From contig NZ_AQXF01000005.1 of NCBI RefSeq assembly GCF_000375545.1, positions 85,548 through 149,547 of the forward strand: 64,000 bases of DNA. The letters run 5' to 3'. Made by a program: the position numbers and the translations under genes. Below the pieces are notes generated by a model. The model worked only from the letters and a program-made list of their open reading frames with translations. It was not told where the DNA came from and ran no database searches. Origin of the DNA: Kordiimonas gwangyangensis DSM 19435 = JCM 12864 (lineage in GTDB: Bacteria > Pseudomonadota > Alphaproteobacteria > Sphingomonadales > Kordiimonadaceae). Below are positions 24,810 to 36,136 of this stretch, one piece after another. Numbering within the stretch: the stretch's first letter is position 1; every line of letters starts with the position of its first letter.

Positions 24810-27436
24810 TCGGCGAGGTTCGGCCTGATCCAGCGTTTGATCTGGTCGGTGTCCACACCGCGACGGGTGGCATAGTCCGCCACCTGGTCTTCACCCACTT
24901 TGCCAACGCCGAAATAATGCACTTCGGGGTGCGCGAAGTAGAAGCCGGAGACCGCCGCCGTCGGGATCATGGCGAAACTTTCCGTAAGCTGGATACCTGC
25001 TTCAGCCTCGGCGTCCAGAAGGCGGAACAGCTCGGGCTTTTCCGAGTGGTCCGGGCACGCCGGGTAGCCGGGTGCCGGGCGGATACCGCTATAGCGTTCC
25101 TTGATCAGTTCTTCGTTCGTCAGGCTCTCATCAGCCGCATAGCCCCAGAATTCCTTGCGAACACGTTCGTGCATACGCTCGGCAAAGGCTTCCGCGAGGC
25201 GGTCGGCAAGGGCTTTCAGCAGGATGTCGTTATAGTCATCATGCGCCGCCTTGAAGCGGGCGAGATGTTTCTCGATGCCGTGTCCGGTGGTGACGGCAAA
25301 ACCGCCCACCCAGTCTGGCTTCGAGCCCACAGGCGCCACAAAATCAGCTAGGCAGTCGTTGGCGCGGCCTTCACGCTTTTGTACTTGCTGCCTGAGGAAA
25401 TGCAGGCGCGAGAGTTCCTCGTTTCGGTTGTCGCCTGTGTAAAGCACCACATCGTCACCGTCCGCATTCGCGGGCCAGAAACCGACAACGGCCTTGGCCG
25501 TGAGCCATTTCTCGTCCACGATCTGCTTGAGCATGGCCTGTGCATCGGAAAACAGGCTGCGTGCGCTCTCGCCCACTACCTTGTCTTCAAGGATCCCCGG
25601 GTAGTTACCCGCCAGTTCCCACGTGCGGAAGAAAGGTGTCCAGTCGATATAGTCCACCAGTTCCGCAAGCGGATAATCCTCGAATACCCGCGTGCCAGTG
25701 AAGGCCGGGCGCACCGGTGTAAAGCCCTCAAAATCCGGCGTCGCCTTGTTGGCGCGGGCGTCTTCAAGGCTCACCAGCCGGTCAGACTTTGGCTTCGCGA
25801 GGCGTTTTTCGCGGATATCGTCATATTCGGCCTTCACCTTGGCGACAAAGTCATCACGCAGTCCTTCGGACACCAAGGTTGACGCCACACCCACCGCGCG
25901 AGATGCGTCCAGCACATGGGTCACGGCGCCTGAATATTCCGGCGCGATCTTGACCGCCGTGTGCACGCGGCTTGTGGTGGCACCACCGATCAGAAGCGGC
26001 GTTTTGAAGCCCGAGCGTTCCATCTCGTGCGCAACCGTGACCATCTCGTCAAGCGACGGGGTGATAAGGCCAGAAAGGCCAATCATGTCCGCGCCGTGGT
26101 CGTTGGCGGCTTTGAGAATGTCCGACCATGGCACCATCACACCCAGGTCGATCACCTCGAAGTTGTTACACTGCAGCACGACACCAACGATATTCTTGCC
26201 GATGTCGTGCACGTCGCCCTTCACGGTCGCCATGACAATCTTGCCCTTGGCTTTGGCACCTTCGGCCTTCTCCGCCTCGATAAACGGCTGCAGGTAATTG
26301 ACCGACTGTTTCATCACCCGCGCGGACTTGACCACCTGCGGCAGGAACATCTCACCCGCGCCAAAGAGGTCACCCACCACATTCATGCCGTCCATCAGCG
26401 GGCCTTCGATCACCTCGATGGGGCGCGCGAACATCTGCCGCGCTTCTTCGGTATCCTCAACGATATAATCGGCTATGCCTTTGACGAGCGCATGCTCAAG
26501 CCTTTTCTCAACCGGCTGCTCCCGCCACGACAGGTCCTCGACCCGCGCGGTGCCACCCTGGCCCTTGTATTCCTCAGCCACCTCGAGCAGTCTCTCGGTC
26601 GCGTCCGGGCGGCGATTGAGGATCACATCCTCCACCCGCTCCCGCAGCTTTTCGGGAATGTCGGAATACACGGCCAACTGGCCCGCATTCACGATGCCCA
26701 TATCCATGCCCGCGCGGATGGCGTGATAGAGGAACACGCTGTGCATGGCTTCCCGCACCGGGTTATTACCCCGGAAAGAGAAGGAAATGTTCGATACGCC
26801 ACCCGACACTTTGGCGTGTGGCAGGTTTTTCTTGATCAGCCGTGTGGCCTCAATGAAGTCAACACCATAGTTATCATGCTCCTCGATCCCCGTCGCGACC
26901 GCGAAAATATTGGGGTCGAAGATGATGTCTTCCGCCGGGAAGCCGACCTCATTCACCAGAATGTCGTAGGACCGCGTACAAATATCGATCTTGCGCTTGA
27001 GCGTATCGGCCTGGCCCTTTTCGTCAAACGCCATAACGACCACAGCGGCACCGTAGCGCAGGATACGTTTGGCGTGGGCGACAAACTCTTCCTTGCCTTC
27101 CTTCAGGCTGATGGAATTGACCACCGCCTTGCCCTGCACGCATTTGAGGCCCGCCTCGATCACCGACCATTTGGAACTGTCGATCATCACCGGCACACGC
27201 GCGATATCAGGCTCCGCCGCAATGAGCTTGAGGAATTTCTCCATCGCATCCTCGGCGTCCAGCATCGCGTCATCAAAGTTGATGTCGATGATCTGCGCGC
27301 CGCCTTCCACCTGATGGCGGGCGACGGAGATGGCTTCCTCATAGTTCTCTTCAAAGATCAGTTTCTTGAACTTTGCGGAACCGGCAACGTTTGTGCGTTC
27401 GCCAACGTTGATGAACTGGGCGGTTGGTTTACTCAT
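24806..27436 (-). CDS. metH: Cobalamin-dependent methionine synthase, pterin/B12/activation part
   Basis: Transfers the methyl group of methyltetrahydrofolate through cobalamin to homocysteine; 876 residues lacking the homocysteine domain. The pterin-binding barrel starts at the N-terminus ([26 protein letters not shown]). The cap and B12 domain carry [11 protein letters not shown] near residue 415, the His that coordinates cobalt. The reactivation domain (about 590-870) ends with the SAM-binding [12 protein letters not shown]. The homocysteine domain is the separate gene 14 bases upstream, giving a split MetH as in several alphaproteobacteria. Its last codon overlaps the convergent exported hydrolase gene, with no terminator between. 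Confidence 0.96.
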   Translation of the reverse strand: MSKPTAQFINVGERTNVAGSAKFKKLIFEENYEEAISVARHQVEGGAQIIDINFDDAMLDAEDAMEKFLKLIAAEPDIARVPVMIDSSKWSVIEAGLKCVQGKAVVNSISLKEGKEEFVAHAKRILRYGAAVVVMAFDEKGQADTLKRKIDICTRSYDILVNEVGFPAEDIIFDPNIFAVATGIEEHDNYGVDFIEATRLIKKNLPHAKVSGGVSNISFSFRGNNPVREAMHSVFLYHAIRAGMDMGIVNAGQLAVYSDIPEKLRERVEDVILNRRPDATERLLEVAEEYKGQGGTARVEDLSWREQPVEKRLEHALVKGIADYIVEDTEEARQMFARPIEVIEGPLMDGMNVVGDLFGAGEMFLPQVVKSARVMKQSVNYLQPFIEAEKAEGAKAKGKIVMATVKGDVHDIGKNIVGVVLQCNNFEVIDLGVMVPWSDILKAANDHGADMIGLSGLITPSLDEMVTVAHEMERSGFKTPLLIGGATTSRVHTAVKIAPEYSGAVTHVLDASRAVGVASTLVSEGLRDDFVAKVKAEYDDIREKRLAKPKSDRLVSLEDARANKATPDFEGFTPVRPAFTGTRVFEDYPLAELVDYIDWTPFFRTWELAGNYPGILEDKVVGESARSLFSDAQAMLKQIVDEKWLTAKAVVGFWPANADGDDVVLYTGDNRNEELSRLHFLRQQVQKREGRANDCLADFVAPVGSKPDWVGGFAVTTGHGIEKHLARFKAAHDDYNDILLKALADRLAEAFAERMHERVRKEFWGYAADESLTNEELIKERYSGIRPAPGYPACPDHSEKPELFRLLDAEAEAGIQLTESFAMIPTAAVSGFYFAHPEVHYFGVGKVGEDQVADYATRRGVDTDQIKRWIRPNLAD

Positions 27437-27450
27437 GACAGGATACCTTA

Positions 27451-28524
27451 TTACTCAGCCGCATTGATAATGGTGATTGGGTCGATGCCGGAAAGGCGCA
27501 TGGCAGGCTTGTGCTTCGGAACCTTGCGCGGCTTGATGCCTGCAACGGCTTTTGCAATCGCACCGATATGCTCCGGCGTCGTGCCACAGCAGCCACCCAC
27601 AATGTTCAACAGCCCTTCCTCGGCCCATGCCTTGAGATGACCGCCGGTCACTTCCGGCGTTTCGTCATACTCGCCCATCTCATTGGGCAGGCCCGCGTTC
27701 GGGTATATGGCGATGCGCGCATCTGCGATGGCCGACAGCGTTACCGCGTGCGGGCGCAGATGCTCCGCCCCGAAGGCACAGTTAAGCCCAATGGTGAACG
27801 GCTTGGCGTGACGGACCGAATACCAGAAGGCCTCGACCGTCTGGCCCGAAAGATTACGGCCGGACATATCGGTCACCGTGCAGGACAACATGATCGGCAG
27901 TTTGACACCACGTTCCTCGAACACTTCTTCGGTCGCAAAAATCGCGGCCTTGGCGTTCAGGGTATCGAACACGGTTTCAATGAGGATGATATCCACCCCG
28001 CCTTCCATCAGGCCATCCACCTGTTCCTTGTAGGCGGTGACGACATCATCGAAATTCACCTCACGAAAACCGGGGTTGTTCACGTCCGGCGAGACGGACA
28101 GCGTTTTGTTGGTCGGGCCGATCGAGCCCGCGACAAAACGCGGTTTGTCCGGGTTCTTCGCGGTAAACTCATCCGCCACGCGGCGCGCAAGCCGCGCACC
28201 TTCCACATTGATCTCATGCGCCAGCGCCTGCATGTCATAGTCCGCGAGCGAGATGGTGGTGCCGTTGAAGGTATTGGTCTCGATGATATCCGCGCCCGCT
28301 TCAAGGAAAGCCGCGTGGATATCGGCAATCACTTCAGGCTTTGTCAGGACCAGAAGGTCGTTGTTTCCCTTGAGGTCCGACGGCCAGTCAGCAAAGCGCT
28401 CACCGCGGAAATCGGCCTCCGTCAGCTTCTTCTTCTGGATCATGGTGCCCATGGCACCGTCCATGACCAGAATGCGTTCAGCCGCGAGTTTGTTCAGCAG
28501 TTCTGTGTTGTTCGCCATGGTCAA
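27451..28524 (-). CDS. metH1: Methionine synthase, homocysteine-binding part (split MetH)
   Basis: 357-residue homocysteine S-methyltransferase barrel. [13 protein letters not shown] opens the barrel, and the zinc cysteines lie in GLNCAFG and [12 protein letters not shown]. It corresponds to the N-terminal module of full-length MetH and must act with the cobalamin protein encoded next. The start overlaps the metF stop by four bases (ATG at 28524 vs stop at 28521). Control by the SahR-like regulator at the head of the operon is expected. Confidence 0.95.
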   Translation of the reverse strand: MTMANNTELLNKLAAERILVMDGAMGTMIQKKKLTEADFRGERFADWPSDLKGNNDLLVLTKPEVIADIHAAFLEAGADIIETNTFNGTTISLADYDMQALAHEINVEGARLARRVADEFTAKNPDKPRFVAGSIGPTNKTLSVSPDVNNPGFREVNFDDVVTAYKEQVDGLMEGGVDIILIETVFDTLNAKAAIFATEEVFEERGVKLPIMLSCTVTDMSGRNLSGQTVEAFWYSVRHAKPFTIGLNCAFGAEHLRPHAVTLSAIADARIAIYPNAGLPNEMGEYDETPEVTGGHLKAWAEEGLLNIVGGCCGTTPEHIGAIAKAVAGIKPRKVPKHKPAMRLSGIDPITIINAAE

Positions 28525-29435
28525 ACCTCCTCAGCCAAACCGCGAATACCAAGCATATGACAGATGGCATACGTCAGTTCTGCACGGTTCAGGGTGTAGA
28601 AGTGGAAATCGCGCACACCGCCCGCATACAAGCGGCGTACCATCTCGCCCGCCACCGTCGCGGCCACAAGGCTGCGGGTCTGCGGGCGTTCATCAAGTCC
28701 TTCAAACAGGTTGCCCAGCCATTTTGGCACACTCGCCCCACAAGTTGCGGCAAAATTCTTGAGCGTCGCAAAGTTCGTGACCGGCAGGATACCCGGCACC
28801 ACCGGCACATCAATGCCGTAGCTTTCGCAGTGGTCAAGGAAACGGAAATAGCTGTCCGGCTCAAAGAAGAATTGGGTGATGGCGCGGTTCGCACCGGCAT
28901 CCACCTTGCGCTTGAGGTTTTCAAGGTCAGCGGCAAGGTTCGGACTATCGGGGTGACGTTCCGGGTACGCCGCGACGGAGATATCAAAATCGCCGATCTT
29001 GCGCAGCCCCTCCACGAGGGCGGCAGCATTCTCGTACCCGCCCGGGTGCGGCTCGTAACGGCTGGCACCTTCCGCCGGATCACCGCGCAATGCCACGATG
29101 GAGCGCACGCCTGCATCCCAATAGTCGCGCACGACCTCATTGACCTCGTCCTTGGTTGCACCCACGCAGGTCAGGTGCGCTGCAGGCGTCAGCGAGGTTT
29201 CGTCCAGAATGCGTTTCACCGTTTTGTGAGTACGCTCACGTGTGGAACCGCCAGCACCATAGGTTACGGAGACAAATTTGGGGTCGAGCGCTTCAAGCGT
29301 CTTGATCGACGCCCACAGCGTTTCTTCCATCTTGGGGGTCTTTGGCGGGAAAAACTCGAACGAGACATTCACATCCGACACCACATCCTCGAAGAGGGAG
29401 CGTCCACCAAAACCAATACCGTAACCCTGGGCCAT
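28521..29435 (-). CDS. metF: MetF: 5,10-methylenetetrahydrofolate reductase
   Basis: Makes 5-methyltetrahydrofolate, the methyl donor for methionine synthase. The 304-residue flavoprotein shows [47 protein letters not shown] and [19 protein letters not shown], all standard for the MetF barrel. ATG 29435 is preferred because AAGGAG is nearby and the longer GTG frame would overlap the preceding gene. It sits between the SahR-like regulator and the two metH genes, making a compact methyl-cycle operon. Confidence 0.96.
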   Translation of the reverse strand: MAQGYGIGFGGRSLFEDVVSDVNVSFEFFPPKTPKMEETLWASIKTLEALDPKFVSVTYGAGGSTRERTHKTVKRILDETSLTPAAHLTCVGATKDEVNEVVRDYWDAGVRSIVALRGDPAEGASRYEPHPGGYENAAALVEGLRKIGDFDISVAAYPERHPDSPNLAADLENLKRKVDAGANRAITQFFFEPDSYFRFLDHCESYGIDVPVVPGILPVTNFATLKNFAATCGASVPKWLGNLFEGLDERPQTRSLVAATVAGEMVRRLYAGGVRDFHFYTLNRAELTYAICHMLGIRGLAEEV

Positions 29436-29451
29436 GCCCCTACTCCTTACC

Positions 29452-30381
29452 TCAGGCGGGTTTATCACACCGCCAGATCGTTACACGTAGCCGCCCGCCA
29501 TCAAGGTGGCGTACGTCTTTTGTCTCAAGCCCTGCGCTCAGCGCCCAGTGGCTCACTTCATCGTCCGCGAAACCGAGCCGGCGGTGCGCCTGCTCATCGC
29601 GCAAAAATTCTTCCCTGTGCGGCGCAAAATCCGCTACCAGCAGCATACCGCCCGGCGCCAGCACCCGTGCTGCCTCACGGATCGCGCGTAGCGGATCTTC
29701 CGCGAAATGCAGCACCTGGTGGAAAAGCACCATGTCCTGGCTGCCGTCAGCGAGCACGAGGTCATACATGTCCCCCTGCCGCACCTGCGCCTGATCCAGC
29801 TCTTTCATCGCAAGATTTCCGCGCGCGACCGACAGCATCTCACGCGAAACATCAATACCGAGAAGCTGCTCCGCCCGTCCTGCAAACACCTCAAGCATGC
29901 GGCCAGTGCCGGTACCGACATCAAGAAGGCGGCCCATCTTGCGGCCACCCTGAATATCAAGGAGTGCCGATTCAACTTCCGCTTCCGCCACATAGAGGGA
30001 GCGGATCTGGTCCCACTCTTCAGCGTGCGCACGGAAGTATGCCTGCGCGCGCTCGAACCGTTCACCGCGGATCGCTGCCAGGGTTTTATAGTCTGCCTCA
30101 AGTTCAGCATCCGCTTGCGGCATCAACTCCATCAAGGCACTCGCAACCGACGCACCAAGGCCCGTATCCGCCAAACGGTAGAAAACCTGGGTGCCTTCCT
30201 GAAAACGGTCCAGCAGGCCCGCCTCCCCCATAAGCTTCAAATGGCGCGAGACTCGCGGCTGGCTTTGTGCGAGAATTTGCACAAGCTCACCCACCGTCAG
30301 CTCACCCTTGCCGAGAAGAGCAAGGATGCGAAGGCGGGTTGCTTCGCCGGCGGCGCGCAGTGCTGCCAAAAGATGTTCCAT
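29452..30381 (-). CDS. sahR: ArsR-type regulator fused to a SAM-methyltransferase fold (SahR-like)
   Basis: 309 residues in two modules. An N-terminal ArsR winged helix (residues about 1-95, LRAAGEATRLRILALLGKGE and QPRVSRHLKLMGEAGLLD) is followed by a Rossmann methyltransferase fold (about 145-300, GRLLDVGTGTGRMLEVFAG and GIDVSREMLSVAR). In the SahR family this fold senses S-adenosylhomocysteine rather than methylating, and the protein represses methionine-cycle genes. It heads the operon with metF and the split metH. A 20-bp palindrome 31 bases upstream of the start is the likely operator. The symbol is by family analogy. Confidence 0.9.
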   Translation of the reverse strand: MEHLLAALRAAGEATRLRILALLGKGELTVGELVQILAQSQPRVSRHLKLMGEAGLLDRFQEGTQVFYRLADTGLGASVASALMELMPQADAELEADYKTLAAIRGERFERAQAYFRAHAEEWDQIRSLYVAEAEVESALLDIQGGRKMGRLLDVGTGTGRMLEVFAGRAEQLLGIDVSREMLSVARGNLAMKELDQAQVRQGDMYDLVLADGSQDMVLFHQVLHFAEDPLRAIREAARVLAPGGMLLVADFAPHREEFLRDEQAHRRLGFADDEVSHWALSAGLETKDVRHLDGGRLRVTIWRCDKPA

Positions 30382-30411
30382 AGGGCGGTTCCTGACATTC
30401 GTTGCAGATCA

Positions 30412-30431
30412 ATATAAAGAAATCTTTATAT
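30412..30431 (-). promoter_or_regulatory. Palindromic operator of the methionine-cycle operon
   Basis: ATATAAAGA-AA-TCTTTATAT is a perfect 9-bp inverted repeat with a 2-bp centre, just upstream of the ArsR/methyltransferase gene. Size and symmetry fit an ArsR/SahR-type dimer site. Confidence 0.8.
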
Positions 30432-30618
30432 ATGTAAAGTGATGAATTTCTGTAGGTAAACAGCAAGTTTTTCTAACGGGCATGCCGCAAAAAGTGAACA
30501 AAGGTTGAGGTGAAATTGGCCACCCCCTCTTGTAGAGAACGCCAATTGTTGCCACATTGCTGCAATAATTGATTTTATAACAACAATTACGCGAACCCCG
30601 CTCGCGACTGAGGACAGT

Positions 30619-31428
30619 ATGAGATTTCCCCTCCCAGGTAAGAATGCCCTGGCCGGTGCAAGCTTATTGCTTGCCGCAGGCTGTGCGTCTACCCACCCCG
30701 GCACAGCGACCGAGGCCCATGATCCCCTTGAGCCCATGAACCGTGCCGTATTTGAATTCAACCGCGTGACAGACCGCGTAATCCTGAAGCCGCTCAGCAG
30801 CGTTTATATAACCGTTGTGCCCGAAGCCCCGCGTCAGGGTGTATCGAATGTGATGCGTAACCTGCGCGAACCTTGGGTATTCATCAACGACCTGCTGCAG
30901 TTCAAACTGGACCGCGCTGGCGCGACCCTTGGCCGCTTCATCATCAACTCAACGGTTGGTGTGGCGGGCCTGTTCAAAGTCTCCGACGAAGTTGGTATTC
31001 CGTACCACAGCGAAGACTTCGGCCAGACCCTTGCCACTTGGGGCATTGGTGACGGTCCATACCTCGTACTCCCCCTCCTCGGGCCGTCGAATGGTCGCGA
31101 CGCTTTCGGATTCGCGGCAAATGTTTATGCCGATCCCGTCAGCCTTACCCTCGAGGAAATTGACGATAGCAAGAAATTCTTCGACCTCAGCATGACGCGG
31201 ACAGCGATTGAGGCCTTCGATGCTCGTGTGCGCCTGCACACAACGCTGGACGAGCTATATAAGGAAGATGACCCCTATGTGGTCGCGCGTTCGGTTTATT
31301 GGCAGCGGCGGCGCTTTGAGATTTATGACGGCAACCCACCAGAGCCCGAAGAAGACATTTTCGATATGCTGGAGGAAGAACAAGCCGCAATAGACGCTGA
31401 GGAAGCGCAACCCGAAAACAAGCAATAA
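30619..31428 (+). CDS. mlaA: MlaA: outer-membrane lipoprotein of phospholipid asymmetry transport
   Basis: Takes misplaced phospholipids from the outer leaflet of the outer membrane. The 269-residue VacJ/MlaA protein has a lipoprotein signal with lipobox LAAGC (Cys22), then the family block DPLEPMNRAVFEFN and PRQGVSNVMRNLREPW, and the ring-forming helices with NSTVGVAGLFKVSDEVGI and GQTLATWGIGDGPYLVLPLLGPS. The C-terminal tail is highly acidic. The mlaFEDCB genes are not nearby. A strong bidirectional terminator follows. Confidence 0.95.
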   Translation: MRFPLPGKNALAGASLLLAAGCASTHPGTATEAHDPLEPMNRAVFEFNRVTDRVILKPLSSVYITVVPEAPRQGVSNVMRNLREPWVFINDLLQFKLDRAGATLGRFIINSTVGVAGLFKVSDEVGIPYHSEDFGQTLATWGIGDGPYLVLPLLGPSNGRDAFGFAANVYADPVSLTLEEIDDSKKFFDLSMTRTAIEAFDARVRLHTTLDELYKEDDPYVVARSVYWQRRRFEIYDGNPPEPEEDIFDMLEEEQAAIDAEEAQPENKQ

Positions 31429-31431
31429 CAA

Positions 31432-31460
31432 AAAAGGCCCCGAAAATCGGGGCCTTTTCT
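31432..31460. terminator. Bidirectional terminator between mlaA and ettA
   Basis: A perfect 12-bp stem AAAAGGCCCCGA / TCGGGGCCTTTT with loop AAA lies between convergent genes, with A-rich and T-rich flanks on the two sides. Confidence 0.95.
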
Positions 31461-31479
31461 TTTGACTGATCGCTTTCCC

Positions 31480-33150
<1,671 letters not shown>

Positions 33151-33234
33151 GAAATCGGTCCTTGAATTTCGCGTGAAAACTTTGCGCCTCAATTAGCGCA
33201 GATTGACCTTGAGAACAAGCGGCATTCAGGGTTT

Positions 33235-33654
33235 TTACCCTTCGCCTTCCTCGTCAAATTTGCGGAAAGTCGGCAGGTGGTCGCTCAGTTCCACCCATGG
33301 CATGCGGGACTTTACATAGATATGCGCTTCGGGCTCGAACTCGCGCGCCTGATCAAGGAACAGGGCGTGGAAATGGATCTCGCCCGGCCAGGCTTCACCC
33401 TCGAACGACACCGGGCTGCCGCAGGCACCACAAAAGCGCCGCTTCACACCGGGGCTGGAGCGGTACATCTTCGGCTCATCCGCGGGGAAGCGCACTGCGG
33501 TGCGTTCAAACCCCACATAGGTTGCGAACGCCGCGCTGGTCGCCTTCTGGCAACTCGGACAGTGGCAGTGGCTCGACCATTTAGGCGCGCCAACGATCTC
33601 TGCCTTCACTGCACCGCAAAGGCACCGGCCTGTGAATTTAACCTCGTCACTCAT
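33235..33654 (-). CDS. GFA-family zinc protein (glutathione-dependent formaldehyde-activating-like)
   Basis: 139-residue Mss4-like fold with two zinc sites from CLCGAVK, CHCPSCQKATSAAF and FCGACGSPVSFEGE. Family members were named for glutathione-formaldehyde adduct formation, but most have unknown substrates. It is followed on the same strand by the tandem glutathione S-transferase genes upstream (14-bp gap), a sensible setting for a glutathione-linked role. Confidence 0.9.
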   Translation of the reverse strand: MSDEVKFTGRCLCGAVKAEIVGAPKWSSHCHCPSCQKATSAAFATYVGFERTAVRFPADEPKMYRSSPGVKRRFCGACGSPVSFEGEAWPGEIHFHALFLDQAREFEPEAHIYVKSRMPWVELSDHLPTFRKFDEEGEG

Positions 33655-33668
33655 GACCGCCCTGCCCT

Positions 33669-34325
33669 TCAGTTCTTGCCGCCAAAAAATTTGTCATAGG
33701 CACGTTTGGTGCGCTCAAAACTGCGCGTCACCACCGGATCATCCTTGATGCGGTCCCAATAGGCCGCGAGCTTTTTATTCTCGCCAAAGCCCTCAAGCCC
33801 GAAGCGCGGCATCAGCGCGCCATACCAATAGAGGTGGGAGATGAGCGCACAGTCCGCGATAGACCAGCTGTCACCGATCGCATATTTGCCGTCACCCAAA
33901 TATTTACTAGCATAAGCGAGCGCCCTTGGGATGTCTTCCTCGCGCGCTTTTGCAAGCTCTTCATTGCTTGCCGTGCCGCCAAAGGCCACGCGGCCCATCG
34001 GGCCCACCGCTGCAGCGTAATAAAGGTCCATAATGCGGCAAAGGGCGCGGGCATCTGTGGCCACGTCAAAATCCTCTGGTGTCAGCATGGTGCCACCAAG
34101 CACGCGGTCGAGATACTCAAGAATGACCTGGCTTTCCGTCAGTGTTGAGCCGTCATCCTTCACCAGATAGGGAATTTTGCCAAGCGGATGGGCCTTCCAG
34201 TGCGCTTCCGATTTGAAGCCACCCTCCGGCATGCCAAATTCGAGCTTGTCGGTCATGCCCTTGATATCAAGCGCGATGTAGATACGCTCGAAATACGGCG
34301 ATACACTCTCACCAACGAGTTTCAT
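33669..34325 (-). CDS. Glutathione S-transferase family protein (first of tandem pair)
   Basis: 218 residues: N-terminal thioredoxin-like domain (MKLVGESVSPYFERIYIALD, GKIPYLVKDDGSTLTESQVI) and a C-terminal helical domain (about 90-215). The glutathione-binding Pro and the E/S-Q pair (TESQVI) are present; a Ser at the usual N-terminal catalytic position (ESVSP) fits a Ser-type GST. Only 15 bases separate it from the paralog upstream, with which it shares the N-terminal pattern. The substrate is unknown. Confidence 0.9.
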   Translation of the reverse strand: MKLVGESVSPYFERIYIALDIKGMTDKLEFGMPEGGFKSEAHWKAHPLGKIPYLVKDDGSTLTESQVILEYLDRVLGGTMLTPEDFDVATDARALCRIMDLYYAAAVGPMGRVAFGGTASNEELAKAREEDIPRALAYASKYLGDGKYAIGDSWSIADCALISHLYWYGALMPRFGLEGFGENKKLAAYWDRIKDDPVVTRSFERTKRAYDKFFGGKN

Positions 34326-34340
34326 CAAGTCCTCCCCCGG

Positions 34341-35024
34341 TTACCTGGCTGCAGCCTGCTCCTTCTGCGCGCGGGCACGCTCAATGAGAAACTGCAGCGA
34401 CGCCATCATCCGTGCGTGGCTTTTCTTCACAATATCAGATTCCTTGTGGCGCTCCCACCACGCAGTGAGTTTCGGGCGTCCTTCAAAGACCGAAATATTG
34501 AATTCCTTGAGGAAAGTGCGGAAATGGAACATGTGCGGGATAAGCGCTGCGTCGCCGAGGCTGAAACTTTCGCCCACAGCAAAGCTATCGCCGGTGATAT
34601 GGCTCTCAAGCAGGTCAATGCCGAAGGGCAGCCCGTCCGATAGCGCATGGGCAATGGCCGCCTCGTCACGCACACCGCGGGTGATGGTACGTGCGAGCGG
34701 CGTGGTATAGGGTCCGACATACAGGTCAATCGTGCGGCACAGCAGTTTGGCTTTGGCTGCCTGTACCGGGTCTTGTGGCATCAGGCTTGGGCCATCAATC
34801 ACGTCGTTGAAATACTCGGCGATCACTTGCCCCTCCGGCAGGAACGAGCCATCGTCCAGAAGGAGGTAGGGGATCTTGCCCGTCGGGTTCACGGCCTTTG
34901 CTTCTGGCGTGCCGAAGTTTGCGGTCGGCAGTTTAAGCTCCACCTCATCAAGGGCGCCCTTGGCGTCAAGCGTGATGACGGCGCGTTCAAAATACGGCGA
35001 AAGGCTGATGCCCACGAGTTGCAT
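34341..35024 (-). CDS. Glutathione S-transferase family protein (second of tandem pair)
   Basis: 227 residues with the same layout as its neighbour: MQLVGISLSPYFERAVITLD, GKIPYLLLDDGSFLPEGQVI and a helical C-terminal domain. The usual E-S pair that holds the glutathione gamma-glutamyl group is E-G here (LPEGQVI), so glutathione binding may be altered. The duplication is old, since the C-terminal halves have diverged widely. Probably cotranscribed with the second GST and the GFA gene. Confidence 0.9.
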   Translation of the reverse strand: MQLVGISLSPYFERAVITLDAKGALDEVELKLPTANFGTPEAKAVNPTGKIPYLLLDDGSFLPEGQVIAEYFNDVIDGPSLMPQDPVQAAKAKLLCRTIDLYVGPYTTPLARTITRGVRDEAAIAHALSDGLPFGIDLLESHITGDSFAVGESFSLGDAALIPHMFHFRTFLKEFNISVFEGRPKLTAWWERHKESDIVKKSHARMMASLQFLIERARAQKEQAAAR

Positions 35025-35065
35025 ACGCTGTTCCTTTTTGGATTTCCCTCTGCCGCAAACTTGAT

Positions 35066-35096
35066 GCGCCGGGGGCCTTATTGCAACCCCCGGCGC
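35066..35096 (-). terminator. Hairpin after the epoxide-hydrolase-like gene
   Basis: A perfect 10-bp GC stem GCGCCGGGGG / CCCCCGGCGC with an 11-nt loop lies 27 bases beyond the hydrolase stop. The T-run is weak. Confidence 0.6.
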
Positions 35097-35122
35097 AAAA
35101 AGTGATTAGCGAACGTCAGTCG

Positions 35123-36115
35123 TCACGCAAAGTGGCGTCCCATCCAGTCAAGGATCGCTGCATTTACATCGTCCGCGCGCTCCTGCTGGCTCCAGTGCCC
35201 GCAGCCCTTGAGGTCGACCCGCTCATAGGGTCGGCACAGATGCACCATGGGGTCCGCAATGACCGGTGGGCACGCGCGGTCGAGGTCAGCGGTGATCATG
35301 AGGCACGGCAGTTCCACGACCGGCAGCTTGCCGTCCACAAGGAAACGTTTCTGGTCCTGCCAGTTGTATGTGAAATTGCGGTACCAGTGAATGGGGCCGG
35401 TGAAACCGTTTTTCTCATATGCGCGAGCATAGATGGCCGTCTCGTCATCGGACAGCAACTGCTCCCCACCCCATGCATCCTCGCCTTTCTCAAGCAAGCC
35501 AAGCAGGTCGAGGCTCTTTTCCTCAAACGGTACGTCCGATTTCTGTACCTTGCCCTTGTTGGGCTTGCGCAGGAAAAACTTGAAGGTTTGCATCAGGTCG
35601 CGCTCTAGAATGGGCTCACACGCACCTTCCTTCTGGAAGCGCACGATATACATGTCGTCACCAAAACGCGCGCGGAACATCTCGATAGGGTCCATCGGGT
35701 AATGCGGCAACAGCGGCACATTGAGCCCGGCACAGCCCAGCACACGCTCGGGCATGTAGAAGGGCAATTGCCAGAGGATGATAGCGCCCCAGTCGTGGCC
35801 CACAAACACGGCTTTCTCGATGCCGTAGTGGTCAAGGAGCCCGCGCAGGTCATCCGTCAGTTTCTGCATGGTGTATTCAGCCGCACCCTCAGGCGCGTCC
35901 GAGACACCATAGCCCCGCTGGTCAGGGGCAAACACACTATAGCCAGCCGCGGCGAAGGCGGTCATTTGCGCGCGCCAGCTATAGGCGATTTCCGGGAAGC
36001 CGTGCAGGAAGAAAACGGCGGGCTTGTCAGTCGCCTCAGGCGCGGGGCCCATGCGGTAAACACCCAGCGTGACGCCGTTCGTGGGCACCATTTCTGGCAC
36101 CGGCCAATCTGTCAT
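35123..36115 (-). CDS. Epoxide-hydrolase-like alpha/beta hydrolase
   Basis: 330 residues. The oxyanion motif HGFPEIAYSWRAQM (H38-G-F-P) and the nucleophile elbow GHDWGA (D108) identify the Asp-nucleophile branch (soluble epoxide hydrolases and haloalkane dehalogenases). The cap domain spans about residues 140-250, and the catalytic His lies in GCGHWSQQER. HGFPE favours epoxide hydrolase over dehalogenase (HGNPT). It is preceded by the NSS transporter gene on the same strand with a 21-bp gap, possibly the same unit. Substrate unknown. Confidence 0.9.
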   Translation of the reverse strand: MTDWPVPEMVPTNGVTLGVYRMGPAPEATDKPAVFFLHGFPEIAYSWRAQMTAFAAAGYSVFAPDQRGYGVSDAPEGAAEYTMQKLTDDLRGLLDHYGIEKAVFVGHDWGAIILWQLPFYMPERVLGCAGLNVPLLPHYPMDPIEMFRARFGDDMYIVRFQKEGACEPILERDLMQTFKFFLRKPNKGKVQKSDVPFEEKSLDLLGLLEKGEDAWGGEQLLSDDETAIYARAYEKNGFTGPIHWYRNFTYNWQDQKRFLVDGKLPVVELPCLMITADLDRACPPVIADPMVHLCRPYERVDLKGCGHWSQQERADDVNAAILDWMGRHFA

Positions 36116-36136
36116 AAACTCCCCTCCCTTTGGTCG

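Noticed and set aside
27511-28560. 349-codon plus-strand frame opposite the homocysteine methyltransferase gene
   Set aside because: Antisense shadow of a recognised enzyme.
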